Below the pieces are notes generated by a model, which was not told the DNA's origin, searched no databases, and was given only the letters and a program-made list of their open reading frames with translations. A stretch of DNA of 64,000 nt from Betaproteobacteria bacterium (GTDB lineage Bacteria > Pseudomonadota > Gammaproteobacteria > Burkholderiales > Burkholderiaceae_C). Both the position numbers and the translations under genes were made by a program. The stretch spans positions 62,001 to 126,000 of the forward strand of contig JADIZZ010000004.1 of the NCBI GenBank assembly GCA_016704535.1. Reading direction: 5' to 3'. Shown in pieces: positions 33,652 to 42,511 of the stretch. The number at the start of each line of letters is the position of its first letter. The stretch's first letter is position 1.

Positions 33652-34746
33652 TCAATCCCTGAACAGGCTGCGTTCGGTGAACAGCGGGCTGGCGCTGTCG
33701 GGCGTGACGGTCTCGCGGTGGTAACGCTCGATGCGTTCGACCTCGTTCCGGCTGCCGAAGACCAAGCCGATGCGCTGGTGCAGTTCGGTGGGCTGGACCT
33801 CCAGCATGGGCACGCGTCCGGTACTGGCACGCCCGCCAGCCTGTTCCATGATGAAACCGATGGGGTTGGCCTCGTAGAGCAGGCGCAATCGGCCCGGCTT
33901 CTTCGGATCTTTCGTGTCACGCGGATACAGGAAGACGCCGCCGCGCATCAGGATGCGGTGGGCCTCGGCCACCATGCTTGCGATCCAGCGCGTGTTGAAG
34001 TCCTTGCCGCGCGGGCCTGTCTTGCCGGCCAGGCATTCGTCGACGTAGCGCTTGACGGGCGCTTCCCAGAAGCGGCTGTTGCTGCTGTTAATGGCAAATT
34101 CGTGGGTGTCGGCCGGCACGGTGATGTGCGGGTGCGTGACCTTGAATTCGCCCAGGTTGGGGTCGAGCGTGAAACCCACGACGCCGTTGCCCACCGTCAG
34201 CACGAGCATCGTCACCGGGCCATAGAGCGCATAACCCGCAGCCACCTGCCTGGTGCCCGGCTGCATGAAGTCGGCCTCGACGACGTCGCGGCCGCTGTCG
34301 ATGACGTCCTGCGGCGCGCGCAGTATCGAGAAGATGCTGCCCACGCTGACGTTGACATCGATGTTGCTGCTGCCGTCCAGCGGGTCGAACACCAGCAGGT
34401 ACTTGCCGCGCGGGTAGGCCTTGGGGATCTGGTAGGGCGCGTCCATCTCCTCGCTGGCCATGCCCGCGAGGTGGCCCGACCATTCGGCCGTGGCGATGAA
34501 CATCTCGTTGCTGACGACGTCGAGCTTCTTCTGCACCTCGCCCTGCACGTTGACTTCGCCGCCGAGCTTGGCCGCACCATCGCCCATGACCTCGCCGAGT
34601 TCACCGAAGGCCACGGCGCGCGCAATGGCCTTGCAGGCGATGGAGACGTCGAGGATCAGCGCGTTGAGCTCGCCGCTGGCACCGGGGAAGCGGCGACGCT
34701 GGTCGATGAGGTACTGCGTGAGGGTCTGGCGCTTGGACAGGGGCAT
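33652..34746 (-). CDS. cbbF: Fructose-1,6-bisphosphatase class I
   Basis: Dephosphorylates fructose-1,6-bisphosphate (and often sedoheptulose bisphosphate in bacteria) in the Calvin cycle. 364 residues. The metal-binding LVFDPLDGSSNIDVNVSVG and the C-terminal RLLYEANPIGFIMEQAGG signature are intact. 54 bases after cbbX and 43 bases before cbbP on the same strand; no separate fructose bisphosphate aldolase or GAPDH gene is in the cluster. Confidence 0.97.
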   Translation of the reverse strand: MPLSKRQTLTQYLIDQRRRFPGASGELNALILDVSIACKAIARAVAFGELGEVMGDGAAKLGGEVNVQGEVQKKLDVVSNEMFIATAEWSGHLAGMASEEMDAPYQIPKAYPRGKYLLVFDPLDGSSNIDVNVSVGSIFSILRAPQDVIDSGRDVVEADFMQPGTRQVAAGYALYGPVTMLVLTVGNGVVGFTLDPNLGEFKVTHPHITVPADTHEFAINSSNSRFWEAPVKRYVDECLAGKTGPRGKDFNTRWIASMVAEAHRILMRGGVFLYPRDTKDPKKPGRLRLLYEANPIGFIMEQAGGRASTGRVPMLEVQPTELHQRIGLVFGSRNEVERIERYHRETVTPDSASPLFTERSLFRD

Positions 34747-34800
34747 GGCCGTCTCGATGGCGGTTGCTAAGTGGCGCGGTATGGCTGCGTCGGTGGGGTT

Positions 34801-35766
34801 TCAGGGGGTGGGCGGCGGGTTGAAGACGCGGCTGGCCAGCAGGTCTTCGGGCAGCAGCGTCGTCAGGTCTTCGGCGGTGAGTTCACGGTCGCCGTCGGCG
34901 TACAGGCGGCTCGCCTGGCGCAGGCGCGCGCGGTCTAACGCGTTGCGCACGCTGCGCGCATTGGCGAAGTGCGGCTGCTGCTTGCGCCGCGCCAGGTAGT
35001 CGGCCAGCACCTCGCATGTGCCGTCGCCGAAACGGTAGTTCATGGCAGCCAGCATCTTCTCGCCGATCTGCAGCAGTTCGCCTTGCGCGTAGTCAGGAAA
35101 GTCGATGTGGTGCGCTATGCGGCTGCTCATGCCGGGATTGCTCTGGAAGAAGGTGTCCATGCGGTCCTTGTAGCCGGCCAGGATCACCACCAGGTCGTCG
35201 CGCTGGTTCTCCATCACCTGCAGCAGGATCTCGATCGACTCCTGCCCGTAGTCGCGCTCGTTCTCGGGGCGGTAGAGGTAGTAGGCCTCGTCGATGAAAA
35301 GCACGCCGCCCATCGCCTTCTTCAGCACTTCCTTGGTCTTGGGCGCGGTGTGGCCGATGTACTGGCCCACGAGGTCGTCGCGCGTCACGCTGACCACGTG
35401 GCCCTTGCGCACGTAACCCAGGCGGTGAAGGATCTGCGCCATGCGCAGCGCCACCGTGGTCTTGCCGGTGCCGGGGTTGCCGGTGAAACACATGTGCAGG
35501 CTGGGCTTGTCGGCACCCGCCGCCGGCTGCAGCCCCAGGTTGGCGCGCAGCTTGTCGATGACCAGCAGCGCTGCGATGTCGCGGATGCGCTGCTTCACCG
35601 GCGCCAGGCCGATGAGGTCACGTTCCAGCTCGTCGATCACGTCCTGCACCTGGCTTTCGGCGAGAACGGCGTTGACCGTGCGCGCCGTCGACACCGGCGC
35701 AGCGGACGCCGCCGGCGCCGGTGCCGTCATCGGCGAGCCCGGGATGTTGTACATGGGCGTGGCCAT
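34801..35766 (-). CDS. cbbX: CbbX, red-type RuBisCO activase
   Basis: AAA+ hexamer that remodels inhibited form IC/ID RuBisCO by pulling on the large-subunit C-terminus; stimulated by RuBP. 321 residues. Walker A GNPGTGKT is at 96-103, Walker B VLFIDEAYYL ends at E160, and the pore-loop YIGHT is near 136-140. The first ~35 residues are Ala/Pro-rich and variable. It follows cbbS by 24 bases, the usual place in red-type operons, and its presence agrees with the RuBisCO type. Confidence 0.97.
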   Translation of the reverse strand: MATPMYNIPGSPMTAPAPAASAAPVSTARTVNAVLAESQVQDVIDELERDLIGLAPVKQRIRDIAALLVIDKLRANLGLQPAAGADKPSLHMCFTGNPGTGKTTVALRMAQILHRLGYVRKGHVVSVTRDDLVGQYIGHTAPKTKEVLKKAMGGVLFIDEAYYLYRPENERDYGQESIEILLQVMENQRDDLVVILAGYKDRMDTFFQSNPGMSSRIAHHIDFPDYAQGELLQIGEKMLAAMNYRFGDGTCEVLADYLARRKQQPHFANARSVRNALDRARLRQASRLYADGDRELTAEDLTTLLPEDLLASRVFNPPPTP

Positions 35767-35789
35767 GGCGCGCTGCGCGTGGGCTGGCG

Positions 35790-36230
35790 TCAGCCGCTGT
35801 AGCGTTCCGACTCGGGCTTGTCGGTGGCGTAGCTGTGCACGGTGTAGCGCAGGCTGCGGCCATTGACTTCCTGCCGCACCAGGCCGTAACCGGGTTCGGT
35901 CTTCGGCCGGTTGACGATGAAGCTCATCGCGATGGTCTCGACGTTGCGGGTGCTGTCGAAGGCCATCAGCCGGATGTAGTGGTTGGGGAAGGTCTTGCGG
36001 CAGGCGTTCATCTCCATCAGCACGCCGGCGGCGTCCTTCAGGTCGAACATGGGCATGCCGTACATCTCCCAGTAGGTGTTGCGCGGGTGCGGATCGTCGG
36101 TGTACTCCACGCTCCAGGCGTAGCCCTTGCGAAGCCCGTATTCGACCTGCAGGCCGATTTCTTCATCGGTGAGGTCGGGCAGGAAGCTGAACTGGCCTTG
36201 CGTGATGCGGCCGGTGGGGTTGGTCATCAT
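35790..36230 (-). CDS. cbbS: RuBisCO small subunit, red type
   Basis: 146 residues, longer than green-type small subunits because of a C-terminal extension (from about residue 115, ending RYTVHSYATDKPESERYSG) that forms the central beta-barrel in form IC/ID enzymes. N-terminal QGQFSFLPDLTDEEI and YVDDPHPRNTYWEM-like YTDDPHPRNTYWEMYGMPMF are typical. Cotranscribed with cbbL, 36 bases downstream of its stop. Confidence 0.97.
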   Translation of the reverse strand: MMTNPTGRITQGQFSFLPDLTDEEIGLQVEYGLRKGYAWSVEYTDDPHPRNTYWEMYGMPMFDLKDAAGVLMEMNACRKTFPNHYIRLMAFDSTRNVETIAMSFIVNRPKTEPGYGLVRQEVNGRSLRYTVHSYATDKPESERYSG

Positions 36231-36266
36231 GATTTGGGTTCCTCTTGGCTGGGCTCGGCGGAGTGC

Positions 36267-37733
36267 TCAGGCGACGGACGGTGTCTGGGCGAAGTCGCTG
36301 GTGTCGGTGCTGGCGTAGTTGAAGCTGATCTCGCCCCAGGTGTCCAGCGCCTGTTTCAGCGGCGTGCAGAACTGGGCCGCCTTGCGCAGGATGTCCGGGC
36401 CCTCGTTGAGGATGTCCTTGCCTTCGTTGCGCGCCTTGACCATGCACTCCAGCGCCACGCGGTTGGCCACCGCACCGGCCTGGATGCCGGCCGGATGGCC
36501 GATGGTGCCGCCGCCGAACTGCAGCACCACGTCGTCGCCGAACAGGTCGATCAGCTGGTGCATCTGGCCGGCATGGATGCCGCCCGAGGCCACCGGCATG
36601 ACCTTCTTCATGTCGGCCCAGTCCTGCTCGAAGTACATGCCGCGCGAGTAATCGACCTTGGTCACGCTGTCGCGGCAGACGTTGTAGTAGCCCTGCACGG
36701 TGAGCGGGTCGCCTTCGAGCTTGCCCACCGCGGTGCCGGTGTGCAGGTGGTCGCAGCCGGCCAGGCGCAGCCACTTGGCGATGACGCGGAAGCTCACGCC
36801 GTGGTTCTTCTGGCGGGTGTAGGTGCCGTGGCCGGCGCGGTGCATGTGCATCAGCATGTCGTTGGCGCGGCACCATTCGGCCATGCTCTGGATGGCCGTC
36901 CAGCCGATCACCAGGTCGACCATCACGATCACGCTGCCGAGCTCTTTCGCGAATTCCGCGCGGCGGTACATCTCCTCCATCGTCGCCGCGGTGATGTTCA
37001 GGTAGCTGCCCTTGACCTCGCCGGTGGCGGCACTGGCCTTGTTCACCGCGTCCATGACGTAGAGGAAACGGTCGCGCCAGTGCATGAAGGGTTGCGAGTT
37101 GATGTTCTCGTCGTCCTTCATGAAGTCCAGGCCGCCCTTCAGGCCCTCGTAGACCACGCGGCCGTAGTTGCGGCCCGACAGGCCGAGCTTGGGCTTGGTG
37201 GTGGCGCCCAGCAGCGGGCGGCCGAACTTGTCCAGGCGCTCACGCTCGACCACCAGGCCGGTGGGCGGGCCCTTGAAGGTCTTGACGTAGGCCACCGGGA
37301 TGCGGATGTCTTCCAGGCGCGCGGCCTTCAGCGGCTTGAAGCTGAAGACGTTGCCGATCAGGCTGGCCGTCATGTTGGCGATGGAACCCTCTTCGAACAG
37401 GATCAGGTCGTAGGCCACCCAGGCCATGAACTGGCCCGGCGTGCCCGGCACCGGCTCCACCTTGTAGGCCTTGGCGCGGTAGCTGTCGCAGGCCGTCAGG
37501 CGGTCGGTCCACACCACGGTCCAGGTGGCGGTGCTGCTCTCGCCAGCCACGGCGGCGGCGGCCTCGATCGGGTCCACACCCTCTTGCGGCGTGATGCGGA
37601 ACAGGCAGAGGACATCGGTGTCCTTGGGCACATAGTCGCCGTCCCAGTAGCCCATCTGGCGGTACTTGAGCACGCCAGCGCTGTAGCGCTTTTTCTGGTC
37701 CTTGATGACGCCTTCGTCGACGGGTGTGTTCAC
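36267..37733 (-). CDS. cbbL: RuBisCO large subunit, form IC (GTG start)
   Basis: Carboxylates ribulose-1,5-bisphosphate. 488 residues. Active-site blocks GLSGRNYGRVVYEGLKGGLD, the carbamylated lysine in FMKDDENINSQPF, and loop 6 in GTAVGKLEGDPL are all intact. The MNTPVDEGVIKDQKKRYSAG N-terminus and the presence of CbbX mark it as red-type IC rather than green-type IA. The initiator is GTG at 37733, preceded on the minus strand by AAGGAG; no ATG lies nearby. First gene of the leftward operon cbbLSXFPTY-gpx, divergent from cbbR. Confidence 0.98.
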   Translation of the reverse strand: MNTPVDEGVIKDQKKRYSAGVLKYRQMGYWDGDYVPKDTDVLCLFRITPQEGVDPIEAAAAVAGESSTATWTVVWTDRLTACDSYRAKAYKVEPVPGTPGQFMAWVAYDLILFEEGSIANMTASLIGNVFSFKPLKAARLEDIRIPVAYVKTFKGPPTGLVVERERLDKFGRPLLGATTKPKLGLSGRNYGRVVYEGLKGGLDFMKDDENINSQPFMHWRDRFLYVMDAVNKASAATGEVKGSYLNITAATMEEMYRRAEFAKELGSVIVMVDLVIGWTAIQSMAEWCRANDMLMHMHRAGHGTYTRQKNHGVSFRVIAKWLRLAGCDHLHTGTAVGKLEGDPLTVQGYYNVCRDSVTKVDYSRGMYFEQDWADMKKVMPVASGGIHAGQMHQLIDLFGDDVVLQFGGGTIGHPAGIQAGAVANRVALECMVKARNEGKDILNEGPDILRKAAQFCTPLKQALDTWGEISFNYASTDTSDFAQTPSVA

Positions 37734-37778
37734 GTGAGCTCCTTGTTCGCGGGTGCGGTTGACGGCGGGGTGGAAAGA

Positions 37779-37817
37779 AATATAGGCTTCGACTGAATTA
37801 AGAGACAGTCAGACTTA
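37779..37817 (-). promoter_or_regulatory. cbb control region: candidate -10 box and LysR-type dyads
   Basis: The 114-base cbbL-cbbR gap is AT-rich for this genome. On the minus strand TATATT (37779-37784) is a good -10 for cbbL. Upstream of it lie overlapping dyads: GACTG-N10-CAGTC at 37791-37810 and TAAG-N11-CTTA at 37799-37817. The same stretch contains TTA-N8-TCA (37798-37811), which fits the TNA-N7/8-TNA pattern I recall for CbbR. Position just upstream of the -10/-35 region and between divergent genes is where a LysR activator binds. Binding itself is inferred. Confidence 0.65.
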
Positions 37818-37847
37818 CTTTGCGAATACATCAGCAAAAGCTCACCT

Positions 37848-38783
37848 ATGAACGTCACCTTCCGCCAGCTTCGGGTTTTCGCGGACGTCGCCGAGCTGGG
37901 CAGCATGGCCCGCGCCGCCGAAACGCTGCACCTCACGCCGCCGGCAGTGAGCATGCAGATCAAGGAGCTGGAGTCGCAGGTTGGCCTGCCGCTCTTCGAC
38001 CGCCATGGCCGCACGGTGTCGCTGTCTACCGCGGGCGAGTACTTTCTGGTGCACGCCAAGCGCCTGCTTGCCGCGCTGAAGGAGGCCGACGACGCGATGG
38101 CGCGGCTGAAGCGTGTCGAACGCGGGCTGCTGACCATCGGCATGGTCAGCACCGCGAAGTACTTCGTGCCGCACCTGCTGGCGCGTTTCCACGAAGACCA
38201 CCCCGGCATCGACGTGCGGCTGCGCGTGGTGGGCAACCGCGAACAGCTGGTGGCGCTGATGCAGGCCGGCGAGGCCGACCTCACCATCATGGGCCGGCCG
38301 CCGCGCGAGATCGCCACCCGCGCCGAGGCCTTCGCTCCACACCCGCTGGTCTTCGTGGCGCCGCCCGGCCACCCGTTGCTGGCCACGCCGCAGGCCCCGG
38401 TGACGGCGCTGGCGCCCTACGGTTTCATCGCGCGCGAGCACGGCTCGGGCACGCGCACCGCCATGGAGAACTTCTTCGCCGAGCACCGCTTCGCACCGCA
38501 TATCGCCATGGAGATGAGCAGCAACGAGACCATCAAGCAGGCGGTCATCGCCGGCCTGGGCCTGAGCTTCCTGTCGCTGCACACCGTGGGGCTGGAGGTC
38601 AAGACCGGGCTGCTGAAGGTGCTGGACATCGCAGGCGCGCCGGTGATGCGCACCTGGAACGTCGTGCACCTCGGGTCGAAGGTGCTCAGTCCGGCGGCCG
38701 AGGCCTTCCGCTACTACGTCATCGAGCAGGGCGCGGCCTTCCTGCGCGCGCAGGACACACCGCTGCTGGGCGGCAAGCCCTGA
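37848..38783 (+). CDS. cbbR: CbbR, LysR-type regulator of the Calvin operon
   Basis: 311-residue LysR-family activator. The winged HTH is at residues 1-60 (FRQLRVFADVAELGSMARAA, SMQIKELESQVGLPLFDRHG); the remainder is a periplasmic-binding-protein-like effector domain. MNVTFRQLRVFADVAELGSM and the divergent position next to cbbL identify it as CbbR. It probably senses a cycle metabolite (RuBP, PEP or NADPH in studied cases) and activates cbbL while repressing itself from the shared region. Confidence 0.93.
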   Translation: MNVTFRQLRVFADVAELGSMARAAETLHLTPPAVSMQIKELESQVGLPLFDRHGRTVSLSTAGEYFLVHAKRLLAALKEADDAMARLKRVERGLLTIGMVSTAKYFVPHLLARFHEDHPGIDVRLRVVGNREQLVALMQAGEADLTIMGRPPREIATRAEAFAPHPLVFVAPPGHPLLATPQAPVTALAPYGFIAREHGSGTRTAMENFFAEHRFAPHIAMEMSSNETIKQAVIAGLGLSFLSLHTVGLEVKTGLLKVLDIAGAPVMRTWNVVHLGSKVLSPAAEAFRYYVIEQGAAFLRAQDTPLLGGKP

Positions 38784-38802
38784 GCGGCCCCGCCCCAGGC
38801 GC

Positions 38803-39150
38803 CTACTTGGCCGGCTTGCGCGCCGCCTTCTTGGCCGCAGGTTTGACCCGCGTCTCGGCAGACTCGCTGAGCAACGCGTCGAGGTTTTTCGTGATCTCGC
38901 GTTCGATGGTCTTGCTGAAAGCTCCGAGCAGGAAACCGAGCTTGGCCTCGAGGTCGAAGTGGTCGGCCGCGACGATGAGCCGGCCGTTCACGCCCGTGCG
39001 CGTGAACTCCACCGTATCGCTGGTCTCGCCTTCGAGCACGCTGCATTCCATGTCGAACTTGTTCTCCACTTCCTCGGCCCACTTCCAGGCGATCTTGCGC
39101 GCCTGCGCCAAGCCGAGCTGGTGTTCGCGGTGGATGCGGATGTCGGCCAT
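38803..39150 (-). CDS. Polyhydroxyalkanoic acid system family protein (PHA_gran_rgn)
   Basis: 115 residues. The core (1-~95) reads ADIRIHREHQLGLAQARKIA then WAEEVENKFDMECSV and GAFSKTIEREITKNLDALL, as in the small proteins associated with PHA granules (PF09650-like). Their molecular role is not settled. The last ~20 residues are a Lys/Ala/Pro tail (VKPAAKKAARKPAK), like several other proteins in this window. Start chosen at MADIRIH (39150). Convergent with cbbR, 20 bases between stops. Confidence 0.85.
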   Translation of the reverse strand: MADIRIHREHQLGLAQARKIAWKWAEEVENKFDMECSVLEGETSDTVEFTRTGVNGRLIVAADHFDLEAKLGFLLGAFSKTIEREITKNLDALLSESAETRVKPAAKKAARKPAK

Positions 39151-39225
39151 GTCGTCGGTCCTTCGGTGCACGGCGCGTGTCGTGGCCGCTGCGGGTGGAG
39201 TCGGGAATCAAGCCAGCATATTGCC

Positions 39226-40320
39226 TCAGGGCGTGGCCAGGCGTGCACGTCGCTCGGCCTTCGGCATTGCGGCCAGGGCCTTCACCTCGGCATAGAAGCG
39301 AGCGAAGTCGCCGCCCTGGCGTTCGAACAGGCGCTCGAACTGCGGCACCAGCTCGGTGTAGGCGGCCAGCACGCCGAAGTAGGCGTTGTTGGCCTGCGCG
39401 AACCAGGGGTCATAGCCTGCGTAGCCAGCCCAGGGCCCGGACTTCAGCGCCGCGTATTCGGCACGCATCGCGGCCAGCAGCTCGGCCTTGCGGGCACGCT
39501 TGGTGACATCGTCGACCGCACTGGCATAGACCGCCTGCAGCGCGTCGCGGTAACGCTGGGCCAGCGCCTGGAATTCGGCGCGCCGCGTTTCGGCCAGCAG
39601 CACTTGCGCCTGCAGCTCTGGCGTGCCGTGCCGCGCCACCCAGCGTCGCCCGCCAAGACGTTCCACCGCAGTGCCGAAGCTCTCGTTGAAGGTCGTGTCG
39701 TCGTCCGCGTAGGCCACCTGGTGGGCCAGCTCATGGAACACCAGGCGCGCCAGCTCGCCCTCGGGCCAGGCGATGAAGGTGTTGAGCAGCGGGTCGCCGC
39801 CGATCCAGTTGCTCCAGCCCAGGGTGCTGTAGGCGGGCACGCCGTAGACACGCACCTCCAGGCCCTCGGCACGCAGCTGCGCCGCCAGCGCTTCGGCTTC
39901 GGCGCGGTCGAAGTAGCCGCGGTAGCCCACGCAGCCCATCACGGGGAAACACCAGGTCTTCAGCGTCAGCGAGAGCTCGGGCGCCGCCACCACGTTCCAC
40001 ACCACGGCCGGGCGCTGCAGGTCGGCGTAGCGACGGTAGCTGGGGTTGTCGGGTAGCTTCAGCTCGTCCACCGCGAAATCACGCAGGCGCTGGCTGAGCT
40101 GCAGGCGCTGGCGCAGCGGCTTGGGCGTGACGGGGTCGGCCAGCACCTCGCCCACCGGGCGCGCGCGCTGCATCAGGTCGACGTGGCCACCGGCCGCCTG
40201 CGCGTAGTAGGCCAGGCTGCTGCAGCCGGTGCCCAGGCAGATGGCCGCCACCGCCAGTCCGGCGGCTCCGAGCAGGCCCAGGCTCGCCCCCATGACGATC
40301 CGCCAGCGCCCCAGCTTCAA
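39226..40320 (-). CDS. Putative zinc aminopeptidase lipoprotein (DUF/Aminopep family)
   Basis: 364 residues from a TTG start at 40320 that overlaps the stop of the upstream gene (TTGA), giving a lipoprotein signal: basic KLGRWR, hydrophobic core, lipobox-like CLGTGC. ATG 40293 is the alternative but would drop the basic n-region. The zinc motif FHELAHQVAYADDDTTFNES fits HExxH plus a downstream Glu, as in a family annotated as putative zinc-dependent aminopeptidases. Membrane-anchored periplasmic location is inferred from the lipobox. Substrate unknown. Confidence 0.8.
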   Translation of the reverse strand: MKLGRWRIVMGASLGLLGAAGLAVAAICLGTGCSSLAYYAQAAGGHVDLMQRARPVGEVLADPVTPKPLRQRLQLSQRLRDFAVDELKLPDNPSYRRYADLQRPAVVWNVVAAPELSLTLKTWCFPVMGCVGYRGYFDRAEAEALAAQLRAEGLEVRVYGVPAYSTLGWSNWIGGDPLLNTFIAWPEGELARLVFHELAHQVAYADDDTTFNESFGTAVERLGGRRWVARHGTPELQAQVLLAETRRAEFQALAQRYRDALQAVYASAVDDVTKRARKAELLAAMRAEYAALKSGPWAGYAGYDPWFAQANNAYFGVLAAYTELVPQFERLFERQGGDFARFYAEVKALAAMPKAERRARLATP

Positions 40321-42425
40321 TCCGCGTGGACTCGGAACGGCTCGCCCACCCCGGCCACCTCGACCAGGCAGTCGTAAAAGGTGGGCGCGCGGCCGATGTC
40401 GGTCAGCCGCTGGTGCGTCAGTTCGTTGACGTTGGTACCGTTCAGACCCAGCTTGCGCCACCAGATGCCCAGGCCGTTGACGACACCCGGCCGTGCGCGC
40501 TGCGACACCGCGGCCTTGCAGTGGTACTCGCCACGGTCGTTGAAGACGCGCACCTCGGCGCCATCGGCGATGCCGCGTGCGATGGCGTCTGCCGGGTGCA
40601 TCTCCAGCAGCGGCTCGCGCTCGGCCGCGCGCAGGCTGGCCACGTTGACGAAGCTGCTGTTGAGAAAGTGGCGCGCCGGCGGCGAGATCATCGCCAGCGG
40701 GTAGCGCGCGGCAAGTTCGGGCGCGGCCTCCGCGCACTCGTAGTTGGCCACATGCTCGGGCAGGCCCAGGCCAGGCGCATCGGCCCAAGCCTTGCCGCCC
40801 GGTGTCGGGAAGCCGCCGTCGGCGAAGGGCGCGTCGGCGATGCGCAACTTAGACCAGCCGCGCGCGGCCAGTTCATCCAGGTCCACGTGCTCTGCCTTGA
40901 ACGCGCTCATCGCCATTGCTTCGTCGCTCTGGGCAAAGCACGGCTCGGTGTAGCCCATGCGGACAGCCAGCGCACGGAAGATCGCGGCATTGCTGCGCGC
41001 CCCACCCAACGGCTCGATGGCCGGCCGGTTCAGCAGCGCATAGGTGTGGCCGTAGGCGGTGTGCGCGTCCCAGTGCTCCAGCTGAGTGGTGGCGGGCAGC
41101 ACGACATCGGCGTGGTCGGCGGTGTCGGTGAGGAAATGCTCCAGCACCACGGTGAACAGGTCCTCCCGCGCGAAGCCACGCACCACCTCGCCACTGTGCG
41201 GCGCCACCGCCACCGGGTTGCTGTTGTAGACGACAACGGCTTCGACGCGTGGTCCGAAGGCCGGCGAGCCGGGATGGTTCAGCGCGTCGCCGATGGTGCT
41301 CATGTTGAGCGTGCGCGGCGTGCGCCCCGCCAGCAAGTCGGGTCGCTGCAGCGACGCGTCGTGGCGCGCGCCCTTGAACCAGCCCGAACTGCTGAGCAGC
41401 AGCCCGCCGGCGCGGTGGCGCCAGGCACCCGTGATGCAGGGCAGCAGCGCCACCAGGCGCACGGCATTGCCGCCGCCGTGCACGCGTTGCATGCCGTAGT
41501 TCAGGCGGATGGCCGCGGGTTTCGTCGTGCCGTAGTCGCGGGCCAGTGCCCGCACCTCGTCGGCCGTGATGCCGCACACCGCGGCAGCGCGTTCCGGCGG
41601 CCACTGCAGCGCGCGTTCGCGCAGGCCGGGCCAGCCTTCGACGTGGCGCGCCACGTAGTCGTCGTCGACATGCCCGCCCACGATCAACCCGTGCATGACG
41701 CCCAGCGCCAGCGCGCCGTCCGTCCCCGGACGCAGCGCGATGTGTTGGTGGCACTTCTCGGCCGTCTCGGTGCGGCGCGGGTCGATGCAGACCAGCTTCG
41801 CGCCGGCACGCTTGGCCTGCTGCGCGAAGTTCCAGAAGTGCACGCTGCTGGTGATGGGGTTGCTGCCCCAGATCAGGATGAGCCGGCTCTCGGCAAAGAA
41901 CTCGACGTGCATGCCCACCTTGCCGCCGTAGGTGGCGGCCAGGGCCTCGCCGCCGGCGCTGGAGCAGATGGTGCGGTCCAGCAAGCTGGCGCCCAACTTG
42001 TGAAAGAAGCGAGCGGCCATGCCGTCGCCCTGCACAAGCCCCATCGTGCCGGCGTAGCTGTAGGGCAGGATGGCCTCTGGGTCGCGCGCCGCGATGGCCT
42101 TCAGGCGCGTGGCGATGGTGTCCAGCGCCTCGTCCCAGCCCACGGGTTCGAAGCGGCCTTCGCCCTTCTTGCCCACGCGCTTCAGCGGCGTCAGCACCCG
42201 TTCAGGGTGGTAACTGCGCTCGGCATAACGACTGACCTTGGTGCACAACGCGCCGTGTGTCGGCGGGTGCTCTGGGTCGCCAGCGACTCGCGTGACGCGA
42301 CCGTCTTCGACCGTGATGCGCAGGGCGCAGGTATCGGGACAGTCGTGCGGGCAGGCGCCTTGCACGGTGTGGATGGACTTCGGGCCGCTGGTGGCTTCGG
42401 CGGTGGCAGTGGCAGTGGCGGGCAT
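40317..42425 (-). CDS. Molybdopterin-dependent oxidoreductase (DMSO reductase family)
   Basis: 702 residues with an N-terminal [4Fe-4S] site from C25, C29, C33 and C61 (CPHDCPDTCAL ... GALCTKV) and the three Mo-bis-MGD domains: YSYAGTMGLVQGDGMAARFF, IWGSNPITSSVHFWNF, and a C-terminal molydopterin dinucleotide-binding domain with SPPARHFLNSSFVN and GDGAEVRVFNDRGEY-like DGAEVRVFNDRGEY. No Tat signal, so cytoplasmic, like many soluble members. Substrate cannot be assigned; no electron-transfer subunit or chaperone gene adjoins it. Ends coupled to the lipoprotein peptidase gene. Confidence 0.88.
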   Translation of the reverse strand: MPATATATAEATSGPKSIHTVQGACPHDCPDTCALRITVEDGRVTRVAGDPEHPPTHGALCTKVSRYAERSYHPERVLTPLKRVGKKGEGRFEPVGWDEALDTIATRLKAIAARDPEAILPYSYAGTMGLVQGDGMAARFFHKLGASLLDRTICSSAGGEALAATYGGKVGMHVEFFAESRLILIWGSNPITSSVHFWNFAQQAKRAGAKLVCIDPRRTETAEKCHQHIALRPGTDGALALGVMHGLIVGGHVDDDYVARHVEGWPGLRERALQWPPERAAAVCGITADEVRALARDYGTTKPAAIRLNYGMQRVHGGGNAVRLVALLPCITGAWRHRAGGLLLSSSGWFKGARHDASLQRPDLLAGRTPRTLNMSTIGDALNHPGSPAFGPRVEAVVVYNSNPVAVAPHSGEVVRGFAREDLFTVVLEHFLTDTADHADVVLPATTQLEHWDAHTAYGHTYALLNRPAIEPLGGARSNAAIFRALAVRMGYTEPCFAQSDEAMAMSAFKAEHVDLDELAARGWSKLRIADAPFADGGFPTPGGKAWADAPGLGLPEHVANYECAEAAPELAARYPLAMISPPARHFLNSSFVNVASLRAAEREPLLEMHPADAIARGIADGAEVRVFNDRGEYHCKAAVSQRARPGVVNGLGIWWRKLGLNGTNVNELTHQRLTDIGRAPTFYDCLVEVAGVGEPFRVHAD

Positions 42426-42511
42426 AAAACACTATCGCACAAGAGCGGCCCGCCGGCGGCTTGGCGGCAATGAGCGGGTAGGGAATCGGCCCCAATCGCT
42501 GACTGCAGGCC

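Noticed and set aside
42430..42511. Possible fourth attC after the hypothetical gene
   Set aside because: No RYYYAAC/GTTRRRY pair found; only GGCCTGCAGTCAGCG-type sequence follows the stop.
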